Positions 1-12,004 of a stretch of 64,000 nucleotides of DNA are shown here, piece after piece. Position 1 is the first letter of the stretch. Each line of letters opens with the position of its first letter. The DNA is from Hanleya hanleyi (Eukaryota; Mollusca; Polyplacophora; Lepidopleurida; Hanleyidae), in the NCBI GenBank assembly GCA_036873755.1, contig JAVTVY010020387.1, positions 18,928 through 82,927 of the forward strand, given 5' to 3'. The notes beneath the pieces are model-generated. The model saw only the letters and a program-made list of their open reading frames with translations, had not been told where the DNA came from and did not search any database. The position numbers were made by a program, and so were the translations under genes.

Positions 1-800
1 CAGGTCACAGGACTGTGAAGTCATCTCTCAAGTCATCAGTAGTAGAGAAAGTGCAGTTCGGGCTGGATTGGGAGAGTAAATGTTGGAGTTGTTGGACGAT
101 GGGTGTAAACAGGCGTGACATAAGCGTGGGTTGTGGGTTGTAGGGCATTGTATGTTGAGCTTTGACCATGAACCTTGCAGTGTATCCAGAGAAGATGGGT
201 CACGAGATTGTGACGCCTGCAGTAGCAAAGAAAGCGCAGCTCGAGTTGGATCGGATGAGTAAATGTGGGTTGTAGGACCGTGGGTGAGAATAGGCGTGGC
301 ATACTCCTGAGTTTGTAAGATCTTGGATCTTGACCTCTCACCATTGTACTTCGTGTGCATCCAGAAAGAAGTTACCGCATGACTGTGATGTCGTCTGTTG
401 CGTCATCAGTAGTAGAGATAGCTAACTTGATGGGTTGGATTAGGCATGTAAGTGTGGGTGGTAGGACAGTGGGGTTAAAGAGGCGGGCGTAAGTGTTGGT
501 TGTGGGTTGTATATGACTGCGCCTTTGACAAAGAATCTTAGAGTGTATCCAGAGAAGACCGGTCTCGTGATTGTGAGGTTACCTGTGGTAGAAAAAGCGC
601 AGCACGGGTGGAATGGGCGCGTAACCGTGTATGAGTTGTGAACTTGAGTGTAAATTCGGTATATGTGGGCCATGCTGGGTCCAGTGTGGAGATTCTAAGG
701 AACGCTTTCGTTTTGTTTAGAGTCATACAAGTGTGATTTTGGAGTTGCGGCCTGTGAACTCGGGAAGTAGTAAAGAAAGAACACATCGGGTCGGATGCGT
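1..800. repeat. Degenerate tandem repeat, about 180-bp unit
   Basis: The phrase TGTATCCAGAGAAGA followed by CACGAGATTGTGA recurs near 180, 357 (diverged) and 543, with the intervening TAGTAGAGAAAG...GTAAATGTGGG block also repeating. The units are poorly conserved. An inverted partial copy lies near 2526-2760. Open frames across it translate the repeat and are not genes. No gene is seen. Confidence 0.65.
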
Positions 801-1056
801 AATTGCGACTAAGGGTCTACCTACATCCCAATACACTAGCCCTGGTTCTACAGTATCAGTGTGTCCGGTAACGTAATCGACGTACAGGCCCAGAGATCTA
901 CGGGCCTGTCATCTGAGTAAACACGAAACAAACCCAGAGACATTGACCTGCAAGGTTTTGTCAAATTTTCTTGGCGTAAATGAGCCATGATTTTCATGCT
1001 TGCCTCATAACTCGGGCAGTTGAAAGTTACTACCTAACCCCAGGGATTTGAATATA

Positions 1057-1650
1057 GAGAGTATTGCTGACATCGTTGACGAGTGTCGACCACTTGTCTT
1101 TTGTAGGAAACCGTCTTGAGATTTTATTATTTTTATTTCATACATATTTGAAATTGATGCTGTCATACAAAATATATCGCTGGACAGCATTTGCTAGATC
1201 ATGTGCAGACTGACACGTTGTCAGTCAACGCCACAGAATATCATCGCAGAAACTTGTCAACGGGGCTATACCAGAAAACGCCTTCATTCAAAATTCAAGT
1301 GATAAATGTAGTACATTATCGGCAGAATACGATCATAGCGTGTAATATATGCGGCGCTACGTTTCTTACCCGAGTCTAGGGGTCTTTTGAAAAATCATAT
1401 GGTTTACATTTCCATGGGTTTCAAATGAACAGTCACAATCAAAGCGTGACTGAGATACATACTCTGGAAGATGACTTGGAAATTCATTTGGGTAAAGAAT
1501 AATAGTCAGTGATTAGGATTTTCACACCAACATCACACTGACATCATTGAAAACTGTTGACCGCTCCTCTCTTGAAAAAACCCCAATCTTGTTATTTTAT
1601 TATTTTTATTTCTCACACATTTGGAATTAGTGCTAATCGTCATACGGGAA
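1057..1650. repeat. Two direct copies of a dispersed repeat
   Basis: The block at about 1057-1180 (TGACATCGTTGACGAG...TTTTATTATTTTTATTTC) is repeated in diverged form at about 1535-1650. Related sequence in the opposite orientation appears at about 12005-12060 and 35740-35790 (AGAAGCGGTCAACAG). The stretch AACAGTCACAATCAAAGCG at 1430 recurs as its complement near 35885. I see no gene here. Confidence 0.5.
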
Positions 1651-1789
1651 GAGTCTTTCAGTTATTGACGTGGAAATTCTTTTATGAACGACGGCTGAAT
1701 ATTGAATGTCGGACCTGATGCATGCTACTTGTACAGTGATTTCATAATGACCATGAGGTCGACATCACGTCAAAACCGTCGTCGTCTGG

Positions 1790-2329
1790 GTGCTAATGTG
1801 CTATGGTTTAAACGGGTTTAAATGGGGTTCGCCCTCTCTTTTAAAATTCTTCGACTGTGGCCTTCTCCCCACTTCGCGTCAATGCTTTCTTAGAAGGGAT
1901 CCCGCCATAGCAATGTGTTCACAGCGCCCGTGTTTGGGGTTAAAGATGAGAGTATTACGGCCCTCTGGGTATGAATGGGACTTGCTGCTTGGGCAGGCTG
2001 AACAGGGGCCTGCTCTACAGCAGCTCCCGGATATTCAACCACCTGTGGACTCGACTGATGGTATGAGGGTCGGTGACCCTCAATTCCATTTGGTGGTGGA
2101 CTCTCCCCGAGTAACAGGTGGGTCGTCAATCGACGATCTTCGGGGTTATGGGCTGGTAGCCGCACGGTACTCTCCCGGTTTGAAAGACTTGCATGAAAAT
2201 CGTCTCGGGATAAATTCGATTCCCAAAACGCAGATTTGCGCTCTGCAAATGGGATTGGTGAATAACACGAAGTATTGGTATTTCAGGCAATATTTTTGGG
2301 TTAAATACATCACAGACAGATTCCGATGA
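1790..2329 (+). CDS. Unrecognised 179-codon open frame
   Basis: This is an uninterrupted ATG-initiated frame of 179 codons, somewhat richer in GC than its surroundings. I recognise no domain, signal peptide or membrane segment. The opposite strand is also open for 91 codons across the same stretch, which weakens the case that either is real. No splice sites or promoter were identified. It may be a degenerate transposon fragment or chance. Confidence 0.15.
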   Translation: MLMCYGLNGFKWGSPSLLKFFDCGLLPTSRQCFLRRDPAIAMCSQRPCLGLKMRVLRPSGYEWDLLLGQAEQGPALQQLPDIQPPVDSTDGMRVGDPQFHLVVDSPRVTGGSSIDDLRGYGLVAARYSPGLKDLHENRLGINSIPKTQICALQMGLVNNTKYWYFRQYFWVKYITDRFR

Positions 2330-2525
2330 TAGGACCCGTTGGTATACAAGTCGGTGATGTTCGAATTTCCTTGTCCATACCCATCAGATCATCTAGTACT
2401 AGCAAGTTAGTCTACTGGGATTAGAGTTATACGCTTTTCATACGAGGTTATGTGATCACATCATTCCCTCACTCCTCACTACTCATCCTGCCTACTCCTC
2501 CACATCCTTCCTCCTCCTCTATAGC

Positions 2526-2760
2526 AATGGCGCATGCACGAATCATCAGGCACACAACGGCTGTACTTCTGTACCTCCCACACCACCATGGTTCATGGTC
2601 TAAGGATCAATGTGATACAACCCACTTACGCAACGCCCGTCTACACCTATAGCCTATACCACCCATCACACTTACGCACCCACGCACTTACTCGAGCTGC
2701 ACTTTCTCTACTACTGATGACCTCACAGATGGCGTCACGGTAATGTGACCTCTCTTTTAT
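2526..2760. repeat. Inverted partial copy of the 1-800 repeat
   Basis: Reads CTCGAGCTGCACTTTCTCTA then CTACTGATGACCTCACAGATGGCGTCACGG, which matches the complement of the tandem unit near 195-245. The two arms lie about 2 kb apart in opposite orientation, so they could bracket a decayed element spanning roughly 1-2760. Confidence 0.5.
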
Positions 2761-4572
2761 CTAGATGTTCCCATATCCATTGCCAAAGGTCAAAGTCCTG
2801 CAACTCACCCCATCTGACGCCATCCCAGTAATGGAGGAATCAGTTTCGTTAGTCCAGCGAAAAACCGGAGAATGAATTCCTCCTAATTATCAAACGAGTG
2901 GGGAAGAACGTATATCCTGGAATATTGCTGATTTCACGCCCAGCACGCAGAGTGGATCGCCTGGCTTTGTTAGATTTGTCCCAAGAAAAAAAGTGCATGG
3001 AATGATCGTAAATTTTCACAGTTATATATGGTATAACTCATTTTGGTTCTTCGAATCTATAAAGTGTCCAACGGTTCAAAAATTAAATCTAAAGTACTCA
3101 TTTGCCTTCGACATGGATTTTGTATGGCTCTTATAAACCGGATAACCTCACTTAATACATCATATAGCCGTTATCTTTACCATATTCACGGTCTTTATCT
3201 TATTTCCCGTTTGCTCATTTCCCATATTCAGGGTCTGTATATACATTCTCAAATTTACACACATGTTAATGATTGTTGTAAGTACACCAGCGTCGAACGA
3301 TATGGCAATGGGCTTATAAACATTTTCTAGGGAGAAAAATGCAACCGTTACCCATTTGTATACATTAAATGTCCTCGAAAATGTATGGATATATACTTCA
3401 CTCCTCAAATAAACAACGTATGGATATATACTTTACTCCTAGAGCCAATACACGCCTAAAGATAGGACTGATGTTAAATCATCCGGTAACATTACGCTGG
3501 AAAAAACGTAAATCTGTTTGCTACTCCGACAAATAAGATTGGAGCCGTATTCTGATTTTTATAGGGTCGTACATTTCTTAATGTTATGATAGTGAAAGGT
3601 ATGAGTTGTATATCTCAAGTGGAGCTTAGAGAGTATAGATTGTATATACTGGCTCACGAGAGCAGACCAACAGGCCAAGCACACAGGGACATATACTACT
3701 AGGAATGAGTTCATTATGGTCAGTCGGCATTTCATTTGCTGGACAGAAGAGGAGTTACTAACCTTTTCGGACTGGGGGATTAATGGTTTTTAAATCAAAG
3801 TCAAGTTGTCAAATGTGACTTATCGGCTCCCATTTTGCGTTGAGGAAGTAATACTGTGGTAAATTGTGTTTTAATCTATATTACATATTAGAGCAAGTAT
3901 ATGTATAAATGTATAATTATTATATTTTATCTGCACATGAATTAATTTCAATATTTTACCATTTTACTGTAGGATAATTTGGTGCGTGGAGAATGCTCGT
4001 GAGAGAAGGCTCTCTGGGCACTGAGTGAAGTGGACTGTTTGGTCCAGACACTTCCTCGTGCATATCGACTGGGGAAGTTGGTTCAAGTGACAATCACGAG
4101 TTGGGACAATTGCTCTTGAGAAGCTCGGGTTAGAGAGCAAGCTCAGTCTCAGTCTGCTTATATCACACAGTGACAGCGTTCGTTGGTTTGCTCAGTTTCA
4201 CTGGGAATCACAGCTATAGGTATGTATTGCTTTTTGTTTTGTTTTTGGTCGTGGGCCATGAATCTGAACTGAACCAATATATAAAACAAATTGAAAAAAA
4301 AGAAGAAGAAGAAAAATCACGCACAAAACACTATTCAACTCCTTCGCAGAGTCGTCTCTTCTCCGTTGCGGAGAAATACATGCAGTTTGTCTATGGATGG
4401 CGAATTGACGGTATCTGATTGATTTATTAGTTTCCGATATAAGTATTGGAATGTCCTTTTCAGATTTCAGTGTTAGGTGTACATAGGCTAAATCATAGGA
4501 AATGGTAACCTTTCTAGGAGAAGGCCAAATACTTCCACAAGGTCCCACAAAGTGAGAGAAACAGACCATGAC
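2761..4572. other. No gene seen; AT-rich noncoding sequence
   Basis: Nothing convincing is coded here. There is a short direct duplication of ACGTATGGATATATACTT near 3375-3440 and a purine-rich AAGAAGAAGAAG run near 4300. Open frames are short and lack recognisable motifs. Confidence 0.5.
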
Positions 4573-4795
4573 AGTGGAGTGATCGACAGAGAATATGTCG
4601 CTCCGTGATCACAGAGTGATCGACAGAGAATATGTCGCTCCGTGATCACAGAGCGATCGACAGAGAATAGACAGCTTCATGGTCGATTTGATCGACAGGG
4701 AATAGGCCCTTCGTGATCCAAGAAGTGATAAAAAAAATATGCAGCTCCGTGATTGAAGAGTGATCGATAGAGAATAGGCCATCCGTTCATTTGCA
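4573..4795. repeat. Minisatellite, about 40-bp unit
   Basis: The unit starting GAGTGATCGACAGAGAATAT and continuing GTCGCTCCGTGATCACA occurs as two near-perfect adjacent copies, followed by three progressively diverged ones ending near 4795. Open frames on the minus strand here simply translate the repeat. Confidence 0.85.
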
Positions 4796-5142
4796 TGACT
4801 TATGGTCTTGTACCTCATTTAACGACTTTTCTTCAACGATTTCATGCAGTCTGTGAAAAATGGGGTATATTTGAGGTATATCGTCTGATCTAATAAAATA
4901 TAGGTTAAAGGTGAGAGACAAGTTGAAATGCTACATGTAATACACCTCCAAACGAAATATTGACTTTTCGGACTGTTTAAAGGGCATCCGTTAATTAACA
5001 CTAATTAGAGAAACACGATTCAGGTTATTCATTTACCAGTGGTTTGTAATCAGCCTAGAGTATAATGTATATAGTATGTAAATAGGATCGCTCAATCCGG
5101 ATCTACATTAAGTATGTCCTCGTGGTTCCTCAATGGAATATC

Positions 5143-5338
5143 TTCCTTCTGTTTTTTTCAGACCGTGGAAAGACGCCAACTATGAAATTGGATCAGGCCA
5201 GCCAGTGAAACTGTTTGCTGCTCGTATGACATGATAGTGGTTGAACTCCCATCGTGTTTTTGTGCGGCGTAGTATTCAACTGCGACGTTCAACCTGCACC
5301 TGGATTCTTTTCCATGCAATCCACTTGGAGATAATAAA
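5143..5338 (+). other. Probable 5' UTR exon of the ASB gene with splice acceptor
   Basis: A polypyrimidine tract CTTCTGTTTTTTTCAG ends at about 5160 and resembles a 3' splice site. The following 178 bases carry no ATG-initiated frame that continues and lead directly to the ATG at 5339, so they fit a 5' untranslated exon segment. The upstream exon was not identified. Confidence 0.35.
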
Positions 5339-6454
5339 ATGCCGTCACTAGAACAAGATTCCGTGTTACTGGAAGCGGTAAAATCAGGAAGGGAGCAAAA
5401 GGTGAAACAACTTATAACGTCCGGTTGTCATGGTAACGTGGTTGATGAGAACGGGAAAACTGCACTACACTGGGCGGCAGAATACGGTTACATTCAAGTT
5501 GCATATTTACTGATAGCTTCGAAATGGGACATTAACTGTGTGGATAAGAAACAACAAACGCCTCTGTTGGTGGCATGCCAACACAAACGGGTGGATATCG
5601 CGCAGTGCCTCATCACCGTCGGATGTGACGTGGATATGCCGAGTTCCAATGGAAATACTCCGCTGCATAAGGCGGTTCACTCAAACTTAGAAACTGTCGT
5701 CTGCTTTCTGTGTGAATCAAGTGCTAATGTGAATGCCAAAAACATATACCTGTGCACGCCTTTACATGAGGCCATGCGGACCGGGAATGAGAATATCGTC
5801 AGAAAACTTATACAACACGGAGCCGACACGAACGCAATGTCCAAGAACAAAATGACTCCATTCTTGACGGCGATCTTCTACTTCAAGATATCTCAGCGGA
5901 ATGTGTATCTCAGTTTGGAACCAATCCTGGAACTATTGATCAAAAACAAAGCTCGATTGAGTGAGAGTGATGGCCAATGGACGCCTTTATCAGCGGCTGT
6001 GAATCTCGAAAACACACATATCGCAATCCTATTGGTTATACATGGTTGTAATATTGTAAAACAAGGGAAATTCAGCCGGAGCCTTTTGGTGGAAATGTTC
6101 TCAAGGTGCGATCCACAGCTTGTTAAGTTGTTCGTCTCAGCCGGTTATCAGGTGTCTCTTGATGAAGTGGATCAATGTTCCAGGCGCGTTCCCACCTTCT
6201 CTAGGAGTTTTCTAAGACTAACTTTTCCTGGAATTGACCACGGTAAAGGCCAGTTGGCGGCCTTGCAGTGGTTGAGGGAACGCGCGGTTCAACCTTTCAG
6301 TCTGTATGAACTGTCCAGAAAGGCTGTGAGAAATGCATTGAACGAAGCCGCGGGAGACACCAGCATATTGCACCGCATACCACAGCTACCGTTACCAGTA
6401 TCAATCCAGAACTTCATAGCCTTGAAGGATTCTATACCACACATGTATTTATAG
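5339..6454 (+). CDS. Ankyrin repeat and SOCS-box (ASB-type) protein
   Basis: A complete intronless 371-residue protein. About seven ankyrin repeats occupy residues 6-240; the best are around 38-70 (GKTALHWAAEYG), 104-136 (GNTPLHKAV) and 137-169 (CTPLHEAMRTGN...LIQHGAD). The last 54 residues look like a SOCS box: SLYELSRKAVRNAL, then LPLP at about 350-353. ASB proteins are substrate receptors of Cullin-5/Elongin-BC ubiquitin ligases, with the ankyrin stack binding substrate and the SOCS box binding Elongin and Cullin. That role is known for the family; the substrate here is unknown. The start is the first ATG after a likely splice acceptor and the length is typical. I cannot assign a specific ASB orthologue. 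Confidence 0.85.
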   Translation: MPSLEQDSVLLEAVKSGREQKVKQLITSGCHGNVVDENGKTALHWAAEYGYIQVAYLLIASKWDINCVDKKQQTPLLVACQHKRVDIAQCLITVGCDVDMPSSNGNTPLHKAVHSNLETVVCFLCESSANVNAKNIYLCTPLHEAMRTGNENIVRKLIQHGADTNAMSKNKMTPFLTAIFYFKISQRNVYLSLEPILELLIKNKARLSESDGQWTPLSAAVNLENTHIAILLVIHGCNIVKQGKFSRSLLVEMFSRCDPQLVKLFVSAGYQVSLDEVDQCSRRVPTFSRSFLRLTFPGIDHGKGQLAALQWLRERAVQPFSLYELSRKAVRNALNEAAGDTSILHRIPQLPLPVSIQNFIALKDSIPHMYL

Positions 6455-7246
6455 ATCCACGTGCTAACTCTTCAAACATGATATCTGGCATATTTGTAGA
6501 CATTGCATCGTATCTCACGGAGGGAATGATGATCGATGGAAATGTGTACTGAAAGGAGTCGACCGTGATTGACATAGTATTAGTAGGGGCCTATTAGGAA
6601 TGGACATATCACAATTAGCTTCCCTGATATTCGGCTTAGATGTGGCAAAGATTGACGTTGTAAGTTGGATGTATGGCTGCATGCAGAAAATCTTTATTTC
6701 TGTAGACATCGACAATTTGAAATGTATTTTTCAGAGATATGCTCTTTGTACTCAGTTACAAATACTAAAGCTATCCGCTCATATAGGTGTCGATCTTCTC
6801 CTCAGTGATTTATTAGTTCAACAGTCCGGACTGGATCAAGATGCTGGCTTTGTGCAATACTGATATAAATATATTTCTATCCATGTCAATCCAAAACATT
6901 GACTATATGTGGCTGGAATTACATAGTATTGTCGATTTAAAGAATGAATGCAAATGATGATTGTGTTGGTCTTGAACAACAACAGCATTGCTTCAGATCA
7001 CCCAGACGTTACTTCACAACTTAAAAGAACTTTTGGTCTACCAGTGCGATGATACAGCATTGTCTTGTCAATCCTCTGAAATTGGCCTGCACAGACGTGA
7101 CCCAGAGTTCACAATTTTCATGACCAAATACCGTGCTTGACCATCAGTTTCATGGACCTGATATTTCATGGTCAATAACCCCTACTGTACAGCCTACTAT
7201 AAAATGTTGGATCAGAATGTTCATTTGATCTTTCTCCAGGTACACT
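6455..7246. other. 3' flank of the ASB gene; no further gene seen
   Basis: An 87-codon frame at 6600-6863 has no recognisable motif. I saw no clear AATAAA signal close to the stop codon. The stretch probably holds the 3' UTR and intergenic DNA. Confidence 0.4.
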
Positions 7247-7247
7247 C

Positions 7248-7438
7248 GCAAAAATGTTGAATCTTATTGGTTCTTCGGAAAACGTGGTTCTACATAAATC
7301 CAAATTTGGTTCTACTTGGAACAAATTTCTTCATGAGATTTTGGTTCTTAGTTGTGGTTCCATCGGTGAATCAAACTCGTTCCATATTTGGTTTTATGTA
7401 TAACCAACTTGAGAAGAACCAATATTTCTGAGAGTGGG
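7248..7438. mobile_element. MITE-like palindromic element
   Basis: The left end CACTCGCAAAAAT...ATTGGTTCTTC and the right end GAAGAACCAATATTTCTGAGAGTG are imperfect inverted repeats around a core with several GGTTCTA/GGTTCT motifs. About 190 bp with no coding capacity fits a miniature inverted-repeat transposable element. I did not resolve a target duplication. Confidence 0.6.
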
Positions 7439-8032
7439 CATCAAGGGAAAAGCTGGACAATCTGACGGCTCGATTGACAGAGCAGAGTCGTGATCTCCGC
7501 CAATCACGATCTATTGTCTAGATAATTGTCCGAGTGTGCCATGGGATTATCCAACCTTGATTGCCAACATAAGTCTGGCTCCAGGTTCCGACCAATGGTA
7601 AAATGTACTTCGTGTTCCAAAGGCACTAGAATAGCGCCTCTTCCTTAAAATGCTGATGAATGTAACCGAATTTGGGAGTCTTGTCAAATTGGTGAATGCT
7701 AATCTGGTGACCATGGCACATAATTTCTTTTTGCGAAGTTGATATATGGGACTGGATTAGTACACAGGAAAGAATCCTTAGAATAAGCTTTTCAGCAATG
7801 CATTTTCCATAGCGTGTTAAGGGCTTTCCTTGGTATTCTCATTATGTTCCAATGGTGCTATGCGTTAAGCAATTTGGTTCAGGGTTAACACGATTTCCAG
7901 AACTTAATTTATTAATGTTATTGGTTTACATTGTATCCGTGATACCAGCAGTGGGTTACAGATTTTAATGAAAACGGATAATGTGAAATTATTTGCGATC
8001 ATTGCTTGACCTGAAAGAAGCCAAGATGATTT

Positions 8033-8222
8033 CTCTCAGAATTCCTAATGAAATTCACTCAAATTTGAGTAAAAATTGATCCCACTCACATTTGAGTTCG
8101 TCATTCATTGAGTTGAATTTACTCAAGTTGAGTGAAACTCACCCAAACTTGAGCGAAAATCAACTCAAGTTTGAGTGGTATCAATTTCCACTCTGACTTG
8201 AGTGAAATATTTTCAGAGTATA
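8033..8222. mobile_element. Palindromic element built of ACTCAAGTTTGAGT motifs
   Basis: CTCTCAGAATT at the left and ATTTTCAGAGT at the right form terminal inverted repeats. Between them the self-complementary motif ACTCAA-TTGAGT appears at least six times in both orientations, so a single strand could form a compound hairpin. It is noncoding and resembles a MITE or fold-back element. Confidence 0.6.
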
Positions 8223-8904
8223 TATTACTGCCTGTAATGTAAAGCGCTTTTTAATCATATGAGGGAATTTTGTGCCAAAATGTATTCTCCCCATACGTTT
8301 GTGCAATATTTTTCTTACACGGGTGCTTTTGAAATATTTAAAACGATTATGGAAACATGATAATTAAAAAATGCCAACGAACACATCTTCGACCTCACCG
8401 ATATCGGCAAAGGAGTTTTAAATTTATTGACACATGAGCCTACTATTGTAGCTAAATATTTTCAGTTTTCTATCTTACAATTAGGAGTATTCTAGTTATA
8501 CCTTTCCTTCAGATTCTACCGAAAACCAATAACATTTCTCAACCGTTTTCATCAATTTAAATTGACGAATCAGCAGTCGTTTGTATATAGCTGGACGGTA
8601 ATGTGTTATCGGTGTCAACTTTTCCTTTTGATTTCATGTAAGCGTATGTCCGGCTTTGGTGAACATTCTGAACGCTCAAGTCATTCTGACAGTGTAGAAT
8701 TCCTTAATTATTGGTTATCAGAGAAGCACTAGGACATAAAGCGTGACATGCTGAAGCGGGTATGACCCTCCGGGAAACTCTACATTCTAGACTTCATTTA
8801 ACGTATTTTGATGTTGTTCAAAAGCATGTTTGAGGTGCGTATAGATAAATCTTGAGGAATTACATGTACAATAGGTGTCCACAAGCAAAACATATAAGGA
8901 TGAA

Positions 8905-8924
8905 GGGGGGCGGGGGGGGGGGGG
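8905..8924 (+). repeat. Poly-G run, potential G-quadruplex
   Basis: Nineteen G residues interrupted by a single C. It could form a G-quadruplex or may be an assembly-sensitive homopolymer. Confidence 0.8.
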
Positions 8925-9954
8925 ATGCGGGTTGAATCTACACTGACAAGGGCATGCCATAGTTCATTCTACCTTTGCTGGGGGTCCGTTCAATCCCTCC
9001 TACAATTGTTGGTACTTTGCTCAGAATCCTCACAGATCGGTGCTTATATTCGAATGGTCAAATTGGATTTTATGCCTTATATAGATGGTGCGGTTAAGCC
9101 ATAGACGTTTTCCTGAATTATATATATCATTAATCAAAGTACCGGTATGTTGTACTTTGTGTGTAAAAATAAAATCAGTATTTGACATGTGTTTTCGTAA
9201 ATATTGAAGCTTAAAATTGCTACCTTTCCTTTTTTACCATTATGATAAATTGAGTAGCTGTAATGTTAAATTAATTTAGATGATTTTGCATTGATTTGCC
9301 AAAGAGAACCGGGAGATGACTTTTACCGTTCTAGTCGATACTTGAATACATGCATGAGTGAATGTACAGCGGTCAAGCGGTTAACAGTCATTACAACCCA
9401 TATCCATTGAATGAATGGTGACTGTGTAGGCAGCTATTTTGATACTGTTTGTTTACAACGAATTTTAGTTGGTTTTGCTGTGATTTTGTTCATTGTCTTT
9501 CAGACATTTCGATGCGATTAAATTAGAAATTGAGAAACCAAAGTTGTGGTGTTCGTGTATTTCATGGTTTTCGTGGTTTCTTGCTGGTCGTCATGCGTGG
9601 ATTGCGCTATATAGAGCATCATTTTTGTTCAATTGTCACGTCAATTCCCGTAGCAACGATCAAAACCATCGCATTTATAAAACCATTTGCAAACGGATGC
9701 AATCCAAGTATTAATAGATCTACTGATGAAATTTCACTATTTCATGTAAATTCCTCCTCTTTTCTGACTGGTAACGTTCGTTCACGTTGATCTGGAATAG
9801 CGTAAAATGCGTGGCGTCGTCGAGCGCCCGTCGGTGACGTCACAAAGCATTGATTCGCTAAGGGAGATTTCTGAAAGAATCCAAACATCCAGGCAGTCAT
9901 GGCGTCACGCACAATGGTCTCTCTGGTCCACAGACAATCTAGATCCATGGTCGT
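8925..9954. other. Upstream region of the TSSK gene; no other gene seen
   Basis: AT-rich sequence without a convincing coding segment. Short frames near 9493-9790 and 9807-10046 overlap the expected 5' UTR or promoter of the kinase gene and contain no known motif. Confidence 0.4.
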
Positions 9955-10758
9955 ATGATGGCATCAACGTCCCCGCCAAGCCAACCGGCGAGCATGGGCG
10001 ACGGTGTTCAGGACAAGATCGAGGGCAAGCCTGTCGACAAGGCTAAAGACGAGACAACTAAGGAAAGGAAGAAGTCCAAAGATGCTGCAAATATCAATTT
10101 TCTCCCAGAAGACGAAGTTGGATCACCGAAGCGTGACCGCCGACATGCGGTGTTGGAATCTCTCGGAATCATCATGGGTAAAACCCTGGGACATGGATCG
10201 TACGCCAGTGTTAAATCTTCTTATGACGTGAAGAGAAAGGAAAGAGTGGCCATCAAGATTGTCTCCAGGCGACGGGCCCCGGAAGATTACCTCAAAAAGT
10301 TTCTACCCAGAGAAATAGAAATCCTTAAGCTTCTTCAACATTCTTGCATAGTTAAATTTTACCAGGTAATCGAGACGACGAACCGATTCTACATTGTCAT
10401 GGAAATCGCCGAAAATGGAGATCTCCTGGACGCCATTCGTCACCGAGTGTATATCGACGAACGTTTGGCAAGGGAGTGGTTCCAACAGATTCATGATGGA
10501 ATTAGCTATATTCATTCCAAGGGAGTCGCTCATCGAGACGTCAAGTGCGAAAATATTCTTCTAGATAAAACTAACAGTATTAAAATAACAGACTTCGGAT
10601 TCGCTAAACGAAACTTTCCTTTGAAAAAAGGAGAATCTATATATAGTGAAACTTTCTGTGGAAGCTACGCTTACGCCCCACCGGAGATTTTGAAGGGAAT
10701 CCCATACGACCCTTTCATCGCAGAACTTTGGAGTATGGGAGTGGTCCTATTTACGATG
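9955..10758 (+). CDS. TSSK-type serine/threonine kinase, exon 1
   Basis: Encodes residues 1-268. A lysine/aspartate-rich N-terminal extension of about 70 residues precedes the kinase domain. Visible kinase landmarks: glycine loop GHGSYASVK (79-87), VAIK lysine 101, HRDVKCEN (193-200) with catalytic Asp195, and DFG at 213-215. The sequence style (GDLLDAI, SKGVAHRDVKCENILLD) matches testis-specific serine kinases, which act in spermatids and sperm. The exon ends in phase 0 at ...LFTM followed by donor GTATGA. Oddities: the APE motif reads PPE (242-244), and the conserved Asp of subdomain IX is Glu257 (IAELWSMG). Both are conservative, so activity is plausible. Alternative: another CAMK-branch kinase, less likely. 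Confidence 0.88.
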
Positions 10759-11147
10759 GTATGAAACAAGCCTTACTTTCTTAAGTTACACTCTTAGAAA
10801 CAAAGGTTATTTCGGAATTTTTGCCATTGTGCCATTGTCTCGGTACTTGTTACGGAACATGCAATTACAGAATAATGGGACAATAAATTTTATAACGAAA
10901 CACCTTTGCAAAACGTAAAACCTTTCAGACTGTGTAGGTAGTCCCAGATTTTGCCCTCCTAGTTCTATTCGATGGACCATCAGATCTGAGTTCACATCTT
11001 GCTCATGTAGTTCGTGTGACCAAATCAAGGTCTTCACATTAGGAGACCCCATATACACACAGATTGGAATTAATACATGGTGTTCAAAGACATGATAGTC
11101 GGTAAGCGACAACATGCAGTGGTGATGGGCACATACAACGGCGCTGT

Positions 11148-11268
11148 CAGGGGCCGGTCTTACATTCGACGTTAATATGATTGTGGCACATACAGCATCA
11201 ATATAGGCTCCTTTGGAAGTTGCGTTATCAGTAAGCTACTCATGCTTTTGTAAGACCGGCTCCTGACA
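11148..11268. repeat. Short inverted repeat
   Basis: GTCAGGGGCCGGTCTTAC at 11148 and GTAAGACCGGCTCCTGAC at 11251 are near-perfect complements about 85 bp apart, giving a stem of 18 bp with two mismatches. Confidence 0.65.
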
Positions 11269-11379
11269 CCGATCCCACATGTGGATATACTATTGTATTC
11301 AAAGACACCAATGACCAAGAGAATTCTTGGACACCAGTATGTAAGGCCTGACGTCCCCAGTATGAGCTCCACTTATAAC

Positions 11380-11885
11380 CCATACCGATGTAGCCCCAGG
11401 TTAAGTGAAGTTACATGTGAAATACGAGGCAGAGTCCATTCCTCAAAGCATAATCTCTAGATCTTACGAAACATAGACCTATAGTCTGCTACAGGTAGCA
11501 CTAGTAACGCATATAATTATTGTCCGGAATGTTTCACAAAGAATTAGTCCATAGATCTTACAAATCGTATAGTCTGAGAGGTTTTATTTACGAAGCATTG
11601 TCCATAGATGTTATAAAGCCTACAGTCAGGAATGTTCTTTGATGCATCGTCCATAGATCTTACAAGAATATAGCATAGACCATATATCTTATATTACGTA
11701 GAGCCAGGACGGTTTTATAAAGCATATTTCATATATCTTATAAGCCTGGTATCCGGAAGGTTATCAATAGATCTTACAGAGTCGATAATCCGAATTAAGG
11801 GTTTAAAGCATAGTCCATACATCAGGACGCTTTCACAAAGCATATGGTTCATAGATCGTACAAAGCCTGTAGTCAGGAGGTATAG
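11380..11885. repeat. Degenerate tandem repeat, about 60-bp unit
   Basis: CCATAGATCTTACAAAG...CAGTCAGGA-GGTT recurs roughly every 60 bp with variation (near 11455, 11550, 11598, 11650, 11690, 11730, 11765, 11850). The opening segment GTAGCCCCAGGTTAAG also resembles 35956-35975, so the array belongs to a dispersed repeat family. Confidence 0.6.
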
Positions 11886-12004
11886 AACGTATGCCTCTCA
11901 TCCGATATTCCCGGTGGACAGTCGTTCACAAAGAATTTTCGCGTCTAGTCGAAATACCCTTTGCCCTTTTTAGCAGGGATATAGAATTTAAAAACAAAAT
12001 GTTA

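Noticed and set aside
4198..4569. 123-codon minus-strand frame
   Set aside because: It passes through low-complexity purine-rich sequence with no recognisable motif, start context or splice sites.
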